43,840 bases of DNA from contig CAYNST010000017.1 in the NCBI GenBank assembly GCA_964399955.1, positions 1 through 43,840 on the forward strand, given 5' to 3'. The notes beneath the pieces are model-generated. The model was not told the origin of the DNA and ran no database searches. It saw nothing but the letters and a program-made list of their open reading frames with translations. The position numbers and the translations under genes were made by a program. Origin of the DNA: CAYNST01 sp964399955. Its GTDB lineage: Bacteria > Pseudomonadota > Gammaproteobacteria > Pseudomonadales > Cellvibrionaceae. Positions 17,281-25,635 of the stretch are shown in pieces; position 1 is the first letter of the stretch, and the number at the start of each line of letters is the position of its first letter.

Positions 17281-17793
17281 ATGACGAAGTTGCTCATTAT
17301 TCTACTGAGCTTGACGGCACCCCTGGCGTTCGCGCAGGACGGCAGGCCCGGCGACCCTGTAGTTGAGGAACTGCGCTGGGTGGACAACGGCTTTCTGGAG
17401 CGTCAGCGGCAGCAGATCGATGAAATCACTCGGTTTGAGTATGGCTCGCGGCTGAATGGCACCCGCACCGACCTACGACTGCTGGCCCGCATCATTGATG
17501 ACGGCTTGATCAACCAGACGGAGCGGCAAAAGCTGCAGGCGATGGGGGTGGCGTTGGGCGATGTCTTTGTCAATGAGCTCAACCTGCAGTGGCGGGTGTA
17601 TGAAGACCGCAGTGGCAAAAGCCGCGCCGTGTGCCTACCGGATACCAATCATTGCCTGTTCCCAGTAACCATGATATCCCGCCGTATGGAGGCGGGCATC
17701 AAACCGGATCCAAACGTGCTGTATCAACGCGGCGTGGAGATGATACAACCTTACCTGCCCAAGGTACCCTACTCGTCCTCCAGAAACCGCTGA
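17281..17793 (+). CDS. DUF3806 domain protein, secreted
   Basis: A 170-aa protein with a signal peptide (MTKLLIILLSLTAPLAFAQ, cleavage after about 18). The mature part has the DUF3806 pattern: LRLLARIIDDGLI, then LQAMGVALGDVFVNELNLQW (about 80-100) and a LFPVTMISRRMEAG block near residue 130. The function of this family is unknown. It begins three bases after the unrecognised ORF upstream, so the two are probably translated from one message. Confidence 0.8.
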   Translation: MTKLLIILLSLTAPLAFAQDGRPGDPVVEELRWVDNGFLERQRQQIDEITRFEYGSRLNGTRTDLRLLARIIDDGLINQTERQKLQAMGVALGDVFVNELNLQWRVYEDRSGKSRAVCLPDTNHCLFPVTMISRRMEAGIKPDPNVLYQRGVEMIQPYLPKVPYSSSRNR

Positions 17794-17870
17794 TCTTCGT
17801 CCTGCGCGGCCAGCAGAGCGCTTTGCGGTTGGGCCGCGAACAGCAGGGGTTATTGATCGCTTTTACCGTT

Positions 17871-17899
17871 TTGCCAAGTTTTTTTGCAGGGCCTAGAAT
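17871..17899 (+). promoter_or_regulatory. Putative promoter of the cold-shock gene
   Basis: TTGCCA (17871-17876) and TAGAAT (17894-17899) are spaced by 17 bases. Transcription from here would give a leader of roughly 235 bases before the csp start, which matches the long, structured leaders of cold-inducible csp genes. No other coding signal is seen between 17794 and 18141. Confidence 0.5.
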
Positions 17900-18141
17900 C
17901 GATCCTGCGCTTTGTTTTGGTGTCCTGGGGCGACCTCCCAGCAAAGCCCGCGACTGTTTAATCAGCGTCCAGATTTGTGTTAAGCAAGCAGGGCAAACGG
18001 CGGGCTTGCACAGGGAGACATTCATTTTTGAGTGCGGCTGTGGGCAAATGGGGGCGCGGGTTGAATAGTTACCTCCAGGCAAGGCGGTAAACACGTTGCA
18101 TGCGTGTGTGAATCAGTGATCTTTGAAAGGTTAATTTCGAC

Positions 18142-18351
18142 ATGTCAGACAAGTTAAATGGAACCGTCAAATGGTTCAATGAAGCCAAGGGTTATGGGTT
18201 CATCAGTCGCGAGGGCGGTTCCGATCTTTTTGTACACTTCAGCAGCATAATTGGCAACGGCTTCAAGACGCTGAAGGAAGGCCAGGCTGTTACCTTCACA
18301 GAAGGCCGGGGCCAAAAAGGCCCGCAAGCGGAGAACGTGGAACCGGTGTAA
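18142..18351 (+). CDS. Cold-shock protein, CspA family
   Basis: A 69-aa single OB-fold nucleic-acid chaperone. RNP1 is KGYGFI (16-21) and RNP2 is LFVHF (29-33); the opening LNGTVKWFNEAKGYG is classic. GAAAGG lies upstream of the ATG at proper distance. Which paralogue (cold-inducible or constitutive) cannot be decided from the protein, but the long leader suggests post-transcriptional control. It converges with the peptide transporter operon with only 14 bases between stops and no obvious terminator. Confidence 0.95.
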   Translation: MSDKLNGTVKWFNEAKGYGFISREGGSDLFVHFSSIIGNGFKTLKEGQAVTFTEGRGQKGPQAENVEPV

Positions 18352-18365
18352 GCCGCCGACCGGCC

Positions 18366-19979
18366 TCACCCCATCGCATTAGCCGGTATGGCCGCTAGCA
18401 GCGCTTGGGTGTAGGGGTGTTTTGGCTGGGCGAAGAGCGTTTCTGTTTCGCCAACTTCCACAATACGACCGTGTTGCATGACGGCAACCCGGTCGCAGAT
18501 GGTTCTGATCACTCCCAGATCGTGCGATATGAACAGCATGGTCAGGTGGTGCTTTTGCGTAAGATCCATCAGCAGGTTCAATATCTGCGCCTGTATTGTT
18601 ACATCTAGAGCAGACACCGGTTCATCGGCAATGATGAGTTGGGGCTGGCAGGCAATGGCTCGCGCTATGGCAATGCGCTGCCGCTGTCCGCCAGAAAACT
18701 CATGCGGGTATCTGCGAATGGCATTGCCACTCAGGCCTACCTCGTCCAACAACTGATTTACCCTTTGGAGCAAACCGGCCGCGTCGGTGATCGAATGCGT
18801 CAGCAGGGGTTCGGCCAAGGTGTCGTATACGGTCATGCGCGGGTTGAGCGACGCGTAGGGGTCTTGAAAAATCATCTGAAATTTTTGCCGCGCCCTTCGC
18901 AAATCTGCACTGGGCATATTGGTAAGCGGCAGGCCGTCCAGTAGTACCTCACCTGCGTCGCAGGCCAACAAGCGCATGATACAGCGCCCCAGGGTTGACT
19001 TTCCGGATCCGGACTCCCCCACCAGGCCAAGTGTCTCTCCACGTGTAATTGAAAAGCTTACCTCCGACACGGCGTCTGTTCGGGAGGCAACCTGCTTTCT
19101 TATGAAACCTTTGTAGCGGATGAAGTACTTGCTTAGAGACTGGACTTCAAGCACCGGTTTATCGTCTGCAGAATACAGCTTGGGCACGGGTTTTCTGCCC
19201 CGGGGCACAGCGGCTAGCAATGCCTGAGTGTAGGGGTGGGCGGGGCTGGAAAACACCCGCTGCGGTTCTCCACGCTCCACCACCCGACCTTCCTTCATCA
19301 CCAATAGGTGGTCGGCCATTTTTGCCACCAGGGTCAGGTCGTGGGACACAAAAATGACCGCAAGATTGCGCTGCTGCTGTATTCTCCGGATCAACGCCAG
19401 GATCTGCGCCTGAACAGTCACATCCAGTGCGGTGGTTGGTTCATCCGCTATCAAGAGATCGGGTTCATTGATCAGCGCCATCGCTATCATCACCCGCTGC
19501 CGCATGCCGCCGGAGAACTCGTGCGGAAAACTGTCAATCCGCTGCGCCGCCTGCCGAATGCCTACCTCCAGTAGCGCTTCAACGGCTCGTGCTTTGGCAG
19601 CCTTTCTACTCATGCGCTGATGTTGAACAAGCGGCTCCATCAACTGATCACCGATGCTCATATTGGGGTTGAGCGACGTCATCGGGTCCTGGAAGATCAT
19701 GCCAATCCTTGCGCCACGCAAACGCCGCAACTGATCTTGCTTCATTTGCAGCAAGTCCTCACCGCGAAACAGCGCCCGCCCCGCGACAATCCTGCCGGGC
19801 GGCATGGGTATCAAACCCAGTAGGCTGTAGCAAAAAACCGATTTACCCGAGCCGGACTCCCCCACCACGCCCAGTACCTTGCCGGCTTCAAGGGTAAAGC
19901 TTAGGTCATTGACAGCGGTGAGTGTGCCTTCACGGGTGACAAACACGACGCTGAGGTGCTGGATATCGAGTAGGGCCAT
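18366..19979 (-). CDS. Peptide ABC transporter, double ATP-binding subunit (YejF/GsiA-like)
   Basis: A 537-aa protein that joins two oligopeptide-type ATPases (OppD and OppF equivalents). Walker A motifs GESGSGKS lie at 40-47 and 321-328. Signatures are EFSGGMRQR and EFSGGQRQR and Walker B regions LLIADEPTTALD and LIIADEPVSALD. Each half ends with the HPYTQALLAAVP oligopeptide-transporter block. I start at ATG 19979, after AGGGATTGACC; a TTG six bases upstream overlaps the permease stop. Last gene of the operon, energising uptake through the two permeases before it. Confidence 0.93.
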   Translation of the reverse strand: MALLDIQHLSVVFVTREGTLTAVNDLSFTLEAGKVLGVVGESGSGKSVFCYSLLGLIPMPPGRIVAGRALFRGEDLLQMKQDQLRRLRGARIGMIFQDPMTSLNPNMSIGDQLMEPLVQHQRMSRKAAKARAVEALLEVGIRQAAQRIDSFPHEFSGGMRQRVMIAMALINEPDLLIADEPTTALDVTVQAQILALIRRIQQQRNLAVIFVSHDLTLVAKMADHLLVMKEGRVVERGEPQRVFSSPAHPYTQALLAAVPRGRKPVPKLYSADDKPVLEVQSLSKYFIRYKGFIRKQVASRTDAVSEVSFSITRGETLGLVGESGSGKSTLGRCIMRLLACDAGEVLLDGLPLTNMPSADLRRARQKFQMIFQDPYASLNPRMTVYDTLAEPLLTHSITDAAGLLQRVNQLLDEVGLSGNAIRRYPHEFSGGQRQRIAIARAIACQPQLIIADEPVSALDVTIQAQILNLLMDLTQKHHLTMLFISHDLGVIRTICDRVAVMQHGRIVEVGETETLFAQPKHPYTQALLAAIPANAMG

Positions 19980-19981
19980 GG

Positions 19982-20875
19982 TCAATCCCTAGCCGCGCGC
20001 GGGTCCAGCGCATCGCGCAAGCCGTCGCCCAAAAAATTGAGAGAAAACAGGGTCAGAGACAGCGTCAATGCCGGAAACAACAGCAGCCAGGGTGACTCCT
20101 CCATACTTTCGACGCCTTCGGAAATCAATGAACCCCAGGAGCTCTGTGGCGGCTGAATTCCAAGACCCAAAAAGCTCAGAAAGGATTCCAGCAGAATGAC
20201 ACTGGGAATGGTCAAAGTGGTGTAGATAATGATGGTGCCAATTACATTGGGTGCCACGTGACGAACCATAATGGTCAAGCTGGTCAAGCCCATGGCGGTG
20301 GCCGCTTCGATGAATTCCTGGCGCCGCAGGGCCACCACTTGGCCGCGCACGATGCGCGCCATGGTCAGCCACTCAACCGCACCTATGGCCAGGAAAAGCA
20401 ACAGCATGCTGCGACCAAAAGCAACGGTCAGCAGAATGACAAAAACCGCGAAGGGAAGCGCATAGATGGCGTCCACCAGTCTCATCATCATGGCGTCGAC
20501 CCGCCCCCCGATGAAGCCGGCAAGAATTCCCCAGGATACCCCGATAACCAAAGCCACAGCAGTGGCGATGAAACCCACCGCCATAGAAATTCTACTGCCA
20601 TACATGATTCGAGTCAGTTGGTCACGCCCCAGGGTGTCTGTGCCCAACCAATGGTTGGCCGACGGTGGTGACGCTCCCAGTTGCAGGTTTTGCTCTTGAT
20701 ACGAATAAGGAGCAATCCAGGGGGTAAGCAGGGCAATGACCAGCAACGCCAACAAAAAAGCCAACCCCGCCATGGCCCGCCGGTTTTGCTTTAGTCGCGC
20801 GGCCGCATCCCGCCATAGAGAGGTTCCAGGTTCCACACCCAGCTCGGTCTGGCCTGCAACCGGTTTAGCTTGCAT
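19982..20875 (-). CDS. Peptide ABC transporter permease, OppC/YejE-like
   Basis: About 297 aa with the N-terminal OppC-type segment (RDAAARLKQNRRAMAGLAFL) followed by six membrane spans. The cytoplasmic EAA loop is seen in QEFIEAATAMGLTSLTIMVRH. The start is probably ATG 20875; a GTG at 20884 is also possible. It forms the inner-membrane channel together with the OppB-like gene upstream, from which it is separated by about 50 bases, and its end almost touches the ATPase start. Confidence 0.92.
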   Translation of the reverse strand: MQAKPVAGQTELGVEPGTSLWRDAAARLKQNRRAMAGLAFLLALLVIALLTPWIAPYSYQEQNLQLGASPPSANHWLGTDTLGRDQLTRIMYGSRISMAVGFIATAVALVIGVSWGILAGFIGGRVDAMMMRLVDAIYALPFAVFVILLTVAFGRSMLLLFLAIGAVEWLTMARIVRGQVVALRRQEFIEAATAMGLTSLTIMVRHVAPNVIGTIIIYTTLTIPSVILLESFLSFLGLGIQPPQSSWGSLISEGVESMEESPWLLLFPALTLSLTLFSLNFLGDGLRDALDPRAARD

Positions 20876-20926
20876 GCTTTGCACCCGCCTGCACTTCTAT
20901 TTCCCCCAACCGGAACACGATTTTTG

Positions 20927-21850
20927 TCACCGCTCCGCCCGCAGGCGAGGGTTTAACCAAATTTGCAGCATATCTGCCAGTAAATTGAACACAATAATCA
21001 AAAAGGCAAAAAAGATAGTGGTGCCCAGCACCATGGTGTAATCGCGATTGAATGCGGCCTGCACATAAAAACGCCCCAGACCTGGAATTTGAAATATGGA
21101 TTCCACCACAAAAGAACCGGTCAGCAGCCCAGCGGTGGCGGGCCCCAGGAAAGACACCACCGGCGTAATGGCACCGCGTAATGCATGCACCAACACCACT
21201 CGCGCCTCAGTCAGCCCCTTGGCGCGCGCCGTGCGAACGTAATCCCGGGACAACTCCTCAAGCATACTGCCTCTGGAGATGCGCGCAATGTAAGCTGCAT
21301 AGGTAGAGCCCAAAGTTACCGCCGGCAGAATTTTGTCGCCCGGCAGCGAACCCCAGCCCGAAACCGGCAACCATTCCAACCACAGGCCAAATACCAGCAA
21401 CAGCAGTGGTCCCAGCACAAATGACGGCAGGCAAATGCCTAGCATGGCTACCGACATGGGTAGATAATCGCGCGGGGTGTTTGGCCTGAGCGCTGCAGAT
21501 ACCCCCGCCAGAAGGCCAATAACAATGGCGACAAGAATTGCGTAAACTGCCAGCTCGGCGGTAACCGGGAACCCGGCCGCAATCATCTCATTGACAGTGC
21601 GGTTTGGAAATTTAAACGAAGGCCCCAAATCACCCTGCACCACCCGCCCCAGATAAGCAAAGTACTGCTGCCAAAGCGGCGCGTCCAGATTGTATTGAGC
21701 ATGCAGACTCTGCAACACTTCTGGCGCGACGGAGCGCTCGTCATCAAAGGGCCCACCGGGGGCGGCCCTCACCATGAAAAATGTCACGGTGATGACCGCC
21801 AGCAATACAGGAATAGACTGCAAAAGACGCTTTAACAGAATCCAGCGCAT
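20927..21850 (-). CDS. Peptide ABC transporter permease, OppB/DppB-like
   Basis: A 307-aa permease with an N-terminal membrane span (MRWILLKRLLQSIPVLLAV), the large periplasmic loop and the EAA region DYVRTARAKGLTEARVVLVH. It contains VVESIFQIPGLGRF, typical for OppB. The ATG lies six bases after the substrate-binding protein stop. It is the partner of the OppC-like permease in the same operon. Confidence 0.93.
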   Translation of the reverse strand: MRWILLKRLLQSIPVLLAVITVTFFMVRAAPGGPFDDERSVAPEVLQSLHAQYNLDAPLWQQYFAYLGRVVQGDLGPSFKFPNRTVNEMIAAGFPVTAELAVYAILVAIVIGLLAGVSAALRPNTPRDYLPMSVAMLGICLPSFVLGPLLLLVFGLWLEWLPVSGWGSLPGDKILPAVTLGSTYAAYIARISRGSMLEELSRDYVRTARAKGLTEARVVLVHALRGAITPVVSFLGPATAGLLTGSFVVESIFQIPGLGRFYVQAAFNRDYTMVLGTTIFFAFLIIVFNLLADMLQIWLNPRLRAER

Positions 21851-21856
21851 AGGCCA

Positions 21857-23512
21857 CTACTGCCCGGCGTCACGCAGGGAGATATATTTGTAGGGGTGGT
21901 AGTTCATCACGTTGTCATACCATCCCTGCACCGACTCGTTCACCAGCCTTTTATTGACGTAGGTATAGATAGGTATGATGGGCAGCTCGTCCAGCAGAAT
22001 TTGCTCGGCCTGTTGAAAAAGCCTATACCGTTCATCCTGATCAACGGTTTGCGCCGCCTGCCTGACCAAAGCATCGTAGTCAGCGTTAGACCAACCGGTC
22101 TTGTTGTTTCCGCCCTCAGTTAGAAACAATTCAAGAAAAGTGCTGGGGTCAAGATAATCACCAATCCAGGAGGACCGGGAAATTTGATAGTTACCCGTGC
22201 GCTCGTTGGCCAGAAAGACCTTCCAATCCTGATTCTGCAGGCTGATGTCCACATTCAGATACTGTTTCCACATCTGCTGTACGCTCAGCGCTATTTTTCG
22301 GTGGTCTTCAGAGGTATTGAACAGCAACTCCAGTCGCGGAAAACCTTGACCGTTCGGAAACCCGGCCTCGGCCAATAATTGACGCGCGCGCTCAATATCA
22401 AATTCAAGCTCCGTCTCTGCGGGAAGGCCGACTGTTCCCCGAGGGACCAGTGTGACCGCAGCCGCCTGGCCGGCTTTGGTAACACGTTCAACCAACAAAT
22501 CCCGGTCAATGGCCAGGGCCAGCGCCTTTCGCACTCGCGCATCGTTCAGGGGTTTGACGTTGGTGTTCAACCGGTAGAAATAAGTGCCGAAGTACGGATG
22601 GACCCGCAAAACAGGGGATTTGGCGTCTATGTAGGCGCCGACCTTTTCCGCCGGCACCTCGCGGGTGACATGCAACTGTTCTGCACGGAACATGCGTTCT
22701 TCAGCATTGAGCTGCTCTACCGGATGAAAATGAATTTCGTTGAGTGAAATTTGCTCTGCATCCCAGTAGAACTCGTTTTTGGCAACCACCAACACCTTGT
22801 TGGACGCCCACTCCTTCAACCGAAAGGGGCCATTGCCAACAAAATTGCCAACTCGGGTCCAATCCGAAGCACGATCATCAGGTTTGCCGTGGGCTTCGAC
22901 CACCGGGGGCGGTACAGGAAAGGTACTGTGGTGATCCAATAGCTGCAGAAAGTAAGGCGTGGGGCTACGCAGCCGCACCTCCAGTGTGCTTGCGTCTATG
23001 GCGGCTACACCAACCTTGCCGAAATCATCCGTTTCACCCCGATGGAACGCTTCCGCTCCCTCTATGACAAACAGCGAATAGGCATACTGGTTGCCCAAAC
23101 GTGGCAGCAGCGCCCGGCGCCAGGACCAGACAAAGTCTGCCGCCGTCAAAGGATCGCCGTTGGACCAGCGCGCGTCGCGCCTGAGCTGAAACCGATAGAC
23201 CAGACCGTCTTCGGAAACACTCCAGCGTTCGGCAACGCCGGGCACCGGCTCGAGAGTCTGCGGGTGCTTGCTCACCAGGCCTTCAAACAACGCGTATTGG
23301 ATATCAGCCTCGGGCACTCCGGTGGTGGTGTGCGGGTCTATGCCCGAAGGCTCCGAGCCGTTGCCAATCAGCAATATCTGATTGCGGTTGCCCTGCTCCA
23401 CCGGCGTGCCTTGACCACTGCTGCAGGCAGCAAAACACAGGGCAAGGACGCTGAACAAACACAACCGCAGGCAGGCGGGCCGTTGTCGCACCATAGTGTC
23501 AGCAGCCTTCAT
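21857..23512 (-). CDS. Peptide-binding lipoprotein, OppA-like
   Basis: A 551-aa family 5 solute-binding protein (oligopeptide type). The lipoprotein signal ends in the lipobox LCFAAC, so it is anchored by lipid. Typical features are GTEPSGIDPHTT-like opening (seen as GSEPSGIDPHTTTGV), the PTPYFLQLLDH block, ALALAIDRDLLV and the C-terminal YTYVNKRLVNESVQGW block that closes the OppA-type cleft. The ATG overlaps the stop of the M3 peptidase gene (ATGA); an ATG six codons in is an alternative start that leaves a cleaner signal peptide. Confidence 0.93.
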   Translation of the reverse strand: MKAADTMVRQRPACLRLCLFSVLALCFAACSSGQGTPVEQGNRNQILLIGNGSEPSGIDPHTTTGVPEADIQYALFEGLVSKHPQTLEPVPGVAERWSVSEDGLVYRFQLRRDARWSNGDPLTAADFVWSWRRALLPRLGNQYAYSLFVIEGAEAFHRGETDDFGKVGVAAIDASTLEVRLRSPTPYFLQLLDHHSTFPVPPPVVEAHGKPDDRASDWTRVGNFVGNGPFRLKEWASNKVLVVAKNEFYWDAEQISLNEIHFHPVEQLNAEERMFRAEQLHVTREVPAEKVGAYIDAKSPVLRVHPYFGTYFYRLNTNVKPLNDARVRKALALAIDRDLLVERVTKAGQAAAVTLVPRGTVGLPAETELEFDIERARQLLAEAGFPNGQGFPRLELLFNTSEDHRKIALSVQQMWKQYLNVDISLQNQDWKVFLANERTGNYQISRSSWIGDYLDPSTFLELFLTEGGNNKTGWSNADYDALVRQAAQTVDQDERYRLFQQAEQILLDELPIIPIYTYVNKRLVNESVQGWYDNVMNYHPYKYISLRDAGQ

Positions 23513-25560
23513 GGGCGCTGCAAAGACCGCTCATAGGCTTCCAGGCTGTATGGCCGCCCAAGGAAGGTCCGCAGCAGATCGGCAGCATCGCGCGTGCCGC
23601 CAGGCACCAGTACCCGCTGTCGGAAGCGGCTGGCAACATGGCTGTTGCTCAAGCCGGACCGTTCGAACTCGCTGAAGAGATCCTCTGCAATTGCCTGTGA
23701 CCATAGGTAGCTATAATAAAGGGCCGAAAAACCGTGCAGGTGCTCAAAACCCGAATAGAAGTGCGTACCCTTGACATGATCGAAAGGTGAGTATATTTCC
23801 TGCAGCTCACGGGCCAGCTGGTCCAGGTCAAACTCGGCGGGGTCTCTGCGGTGGTATTCCAGCGAAAGCGCTGCATAATAAGCCTGGTGGCGGACAGAGA
23901 GGGCGCGGCCAAAGTTTCGACTCTCACGCATTTGCCGAACCAGGACACCCGGAATCACCTGGTTGTCACCATCGCGCGCAAAGGCTCTGAGGGTGCCGGC
24001 GTCCCAAACCCACTTTGACAGCATCTGCGCCGGGGCCTGCACAAAGTCCTCTTCTGTACGAATACCGGACAACTTCAGCCAGGGCTGCTGACCGGCAAAC
24101 AAGCCGTGCATCAGGTGACCCATCTCGTGGAAAAAAGCCTCCACCTGCTCGTGCTCCATAAGCGCTGTACCCGAACTGCCGGCAAAGTTGCCCACCAGTG
24201 CCTTAACCGGTGTCTGCATGCCTTTGACGCCTTCGCGCACGGTAAAGGTGGCCCCGTGCCCATACTTGCCCTCGCGCGGCTGCATGTCCAGGTAGAACTG
24301 ACCAACCAGCCGGCCGCGATTCCACACTTCAAAGCTCTCTACTGACGGGTGCCACACCTCTGTACGCCAGGGCCTTATCTCCACGCCGAAGGTATATTCC
24401 ACCAGCCTGAACATGCCGTCGCGAACTTTGGGATAGGCAAAATAGGAGCGCACCGTCTGCGAATCCACTTGATACAACTCATTTTTTACCTGAGTTTCCA
24501 GATAGGCCTTTTGCCAATCACCTACTCGGGTGGCGTTGGGACTGGTGCGCTGCAGGCGGCCAAGCAGCACCTGGTAATCCTTGTCAGCCGGGGCCTTGGC
24601 CAATTGGTTGACCTGATCAAGGAAGGACTGCACGTTCTCCGCCGAGCCTGCCATTTTGTCGGCGGTGATGTAATCGGCATAGTTTCCAAAGCCCAGCAGT
24701 TGAGCCAATTCGTGTCGCTTTGTCAAAAGTGACCTGAGCACCGGTACATTGGCCGGATGCCCTTTGAGGCGGTGTTGCCGGTAAAGCCGCAGACGCAGGC
24801 TGTCGCTGTGGGCATATTGCATAACCGGTATATAGTCAACCGCATCGGTTGTCAGGGTTACGGTGCCGTTTTCATTTACCGGGCGTGCGTCTATGAAGTC
24901 GCGTGGCAAACCATAAAGCTCGGCTGGACTGGCCTCCACCGTGCGTACATCGGCGCGGATATTGTTGCTAAAGGTCTGACCGAGGTCTGCGATTTCGTCA
25001 TTGAGTTGGCGAATCCGCTCACGGGTGGCCTTGTCCTTATCTACGCCTGCACGCCGAAACTCCGCCAATGTTCGGTTGAGATAGCGTTTGGTTAAGTTGG
25101 ACTGGCTTGCTTCAGGTACGCGTAAAAGTTGGTCGTACACTGATCGCGAGCGGGAAAACTCCACCGCTATTTGCGCCGCCCGCTGCTCACAGGTCTCTGC
25201 CGCGTCGCGCACATCTGCCTCTGGGTGCACGTTGCGGTAAAGGCTCGACGGACTCTGCAAACTGTCGATGATTACATCAAACTTGTTGAGTTGGCGCACC
25301 AGGTCCATGTCGGCAGGAAAGGACCCGCGCTCAATCTCACCAAACAGTTTGAGGGCTTCACTGTGAACTTTTTCGCAGTTGGCTATGAAATTTTGCGCGG
25401 CTTCTGTTTGATAGCTGGGCCAAGGAGCCTGCTGGCGGTGCTCAACCGCTCCGCCTGCCTCCCCGCTGGGCGGGCTGACGCAACCGGCTAGCAATAAGGT
25501 GCCGAGCAGCGGCAACACCAAAGCTGTGTTCCTATATACGTTCATGAGATTATTGCGCAT
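23509..25560 (-). CDS. M3 family oligopeptidase with lipoprotein signal
   Basis: A 683-aa zinc metallopeptidase of the thimet/oligopeptidase A group. The zinc site HEMGH is at 478-482, within VEAFFHEMGHLMHGLF, with a Glu further on as likely third ligand (EEDFVQAPAQM). Unlike cytoplasmic PrlC/Dcp it begins with a signal peptide and lipobox (LLGTLLLAGC, Cys about 27), so it should act in the periplasm or at the cell surface. It is the first gene of a five-gene run with the peptide transporter and overlaps the binding protein by four bases. This suggests that it trims peptides before uptake. The start at 25560 follows AGGGGA closely; an ATG five codons later is possible. Confidence 0.92.
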   Translation of the reverse strand: MRNNLMNVYRNTALVLPLLGTLLLAGCVSPPSGEAGGAVEHRQQAPWPSYQTEAAQNFIANCEKVHSEALKLFGEIERGSFPADMDLVRQLNKFDVIIDSLQSPSSLYRNVHPEADVRDAAETCEQRAAQIAVEFSRSRSVYDQLLRVPEASQSNLTKRYLNRTLAEFRRAGVDKDKATRERIRQLNDEIADLGQTFSNNIRADVRTVEASPAELYGLPRDFIDARPVNENGTVTLTTDAVDYIPVMQYAHSDSLRLRLYRQHRLKGHPANVPVLRSLLTKRHELAQLLGFGNYADYITADKMAGSAENVQSFLDQVNQLAKAPADKDYQVLLGRLQRTSPNATRVGDWQKAYLETQVKNELYQVDSQTVRSYFAYPKVRDGMFRLVEYTFGVEIRPWRTEVWHPSVESFEVWNRGRLVGQFYLDMQPREGKYGHGATFTVREGVKGMQTPVKALVGNFAGSSGTALMEHEQVEAFFHEMGHLMHGLFAGQQPWLKLSGIRTEEDFVQAPAQMLSKWVWDAGTLRAFARDGDNQVIPGVLVRQMRESRNFGRALSVRHQAYYAALSLEYHRRDPAEFDLDQLARELQEIYSPFDHVKGTHFYSGFEHLHGFSALYYSYLWSQAIAEDLFSEFERSGLSNSHVASRFRQRVLVPGGTRDAADLLRTFLGRPYSLEAYERSLQRP

Positions 25561-25581
25561 TTCCCCTACCCCGTTGTGGAT

Positions 25582-25600
25582 CGGTTGCTGTGGGCAACCG
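25582..25600. other. Stem-loop between the RimB-RimK fusion and the peptidase gene
   Basis: A perfect 7-bp stem CGGTTGC / GCAACCG with a 5-base loop, lying about 20-40 bases before the peptidase start. No T tract follows in either direction, so it is not a standard terminator; it could modulate read-through between genes. Confidence 0.3.
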
Positions 25601-25635
25601 TCAGAACAATGACTGGCCCGGTCCAGCTACCGCTT

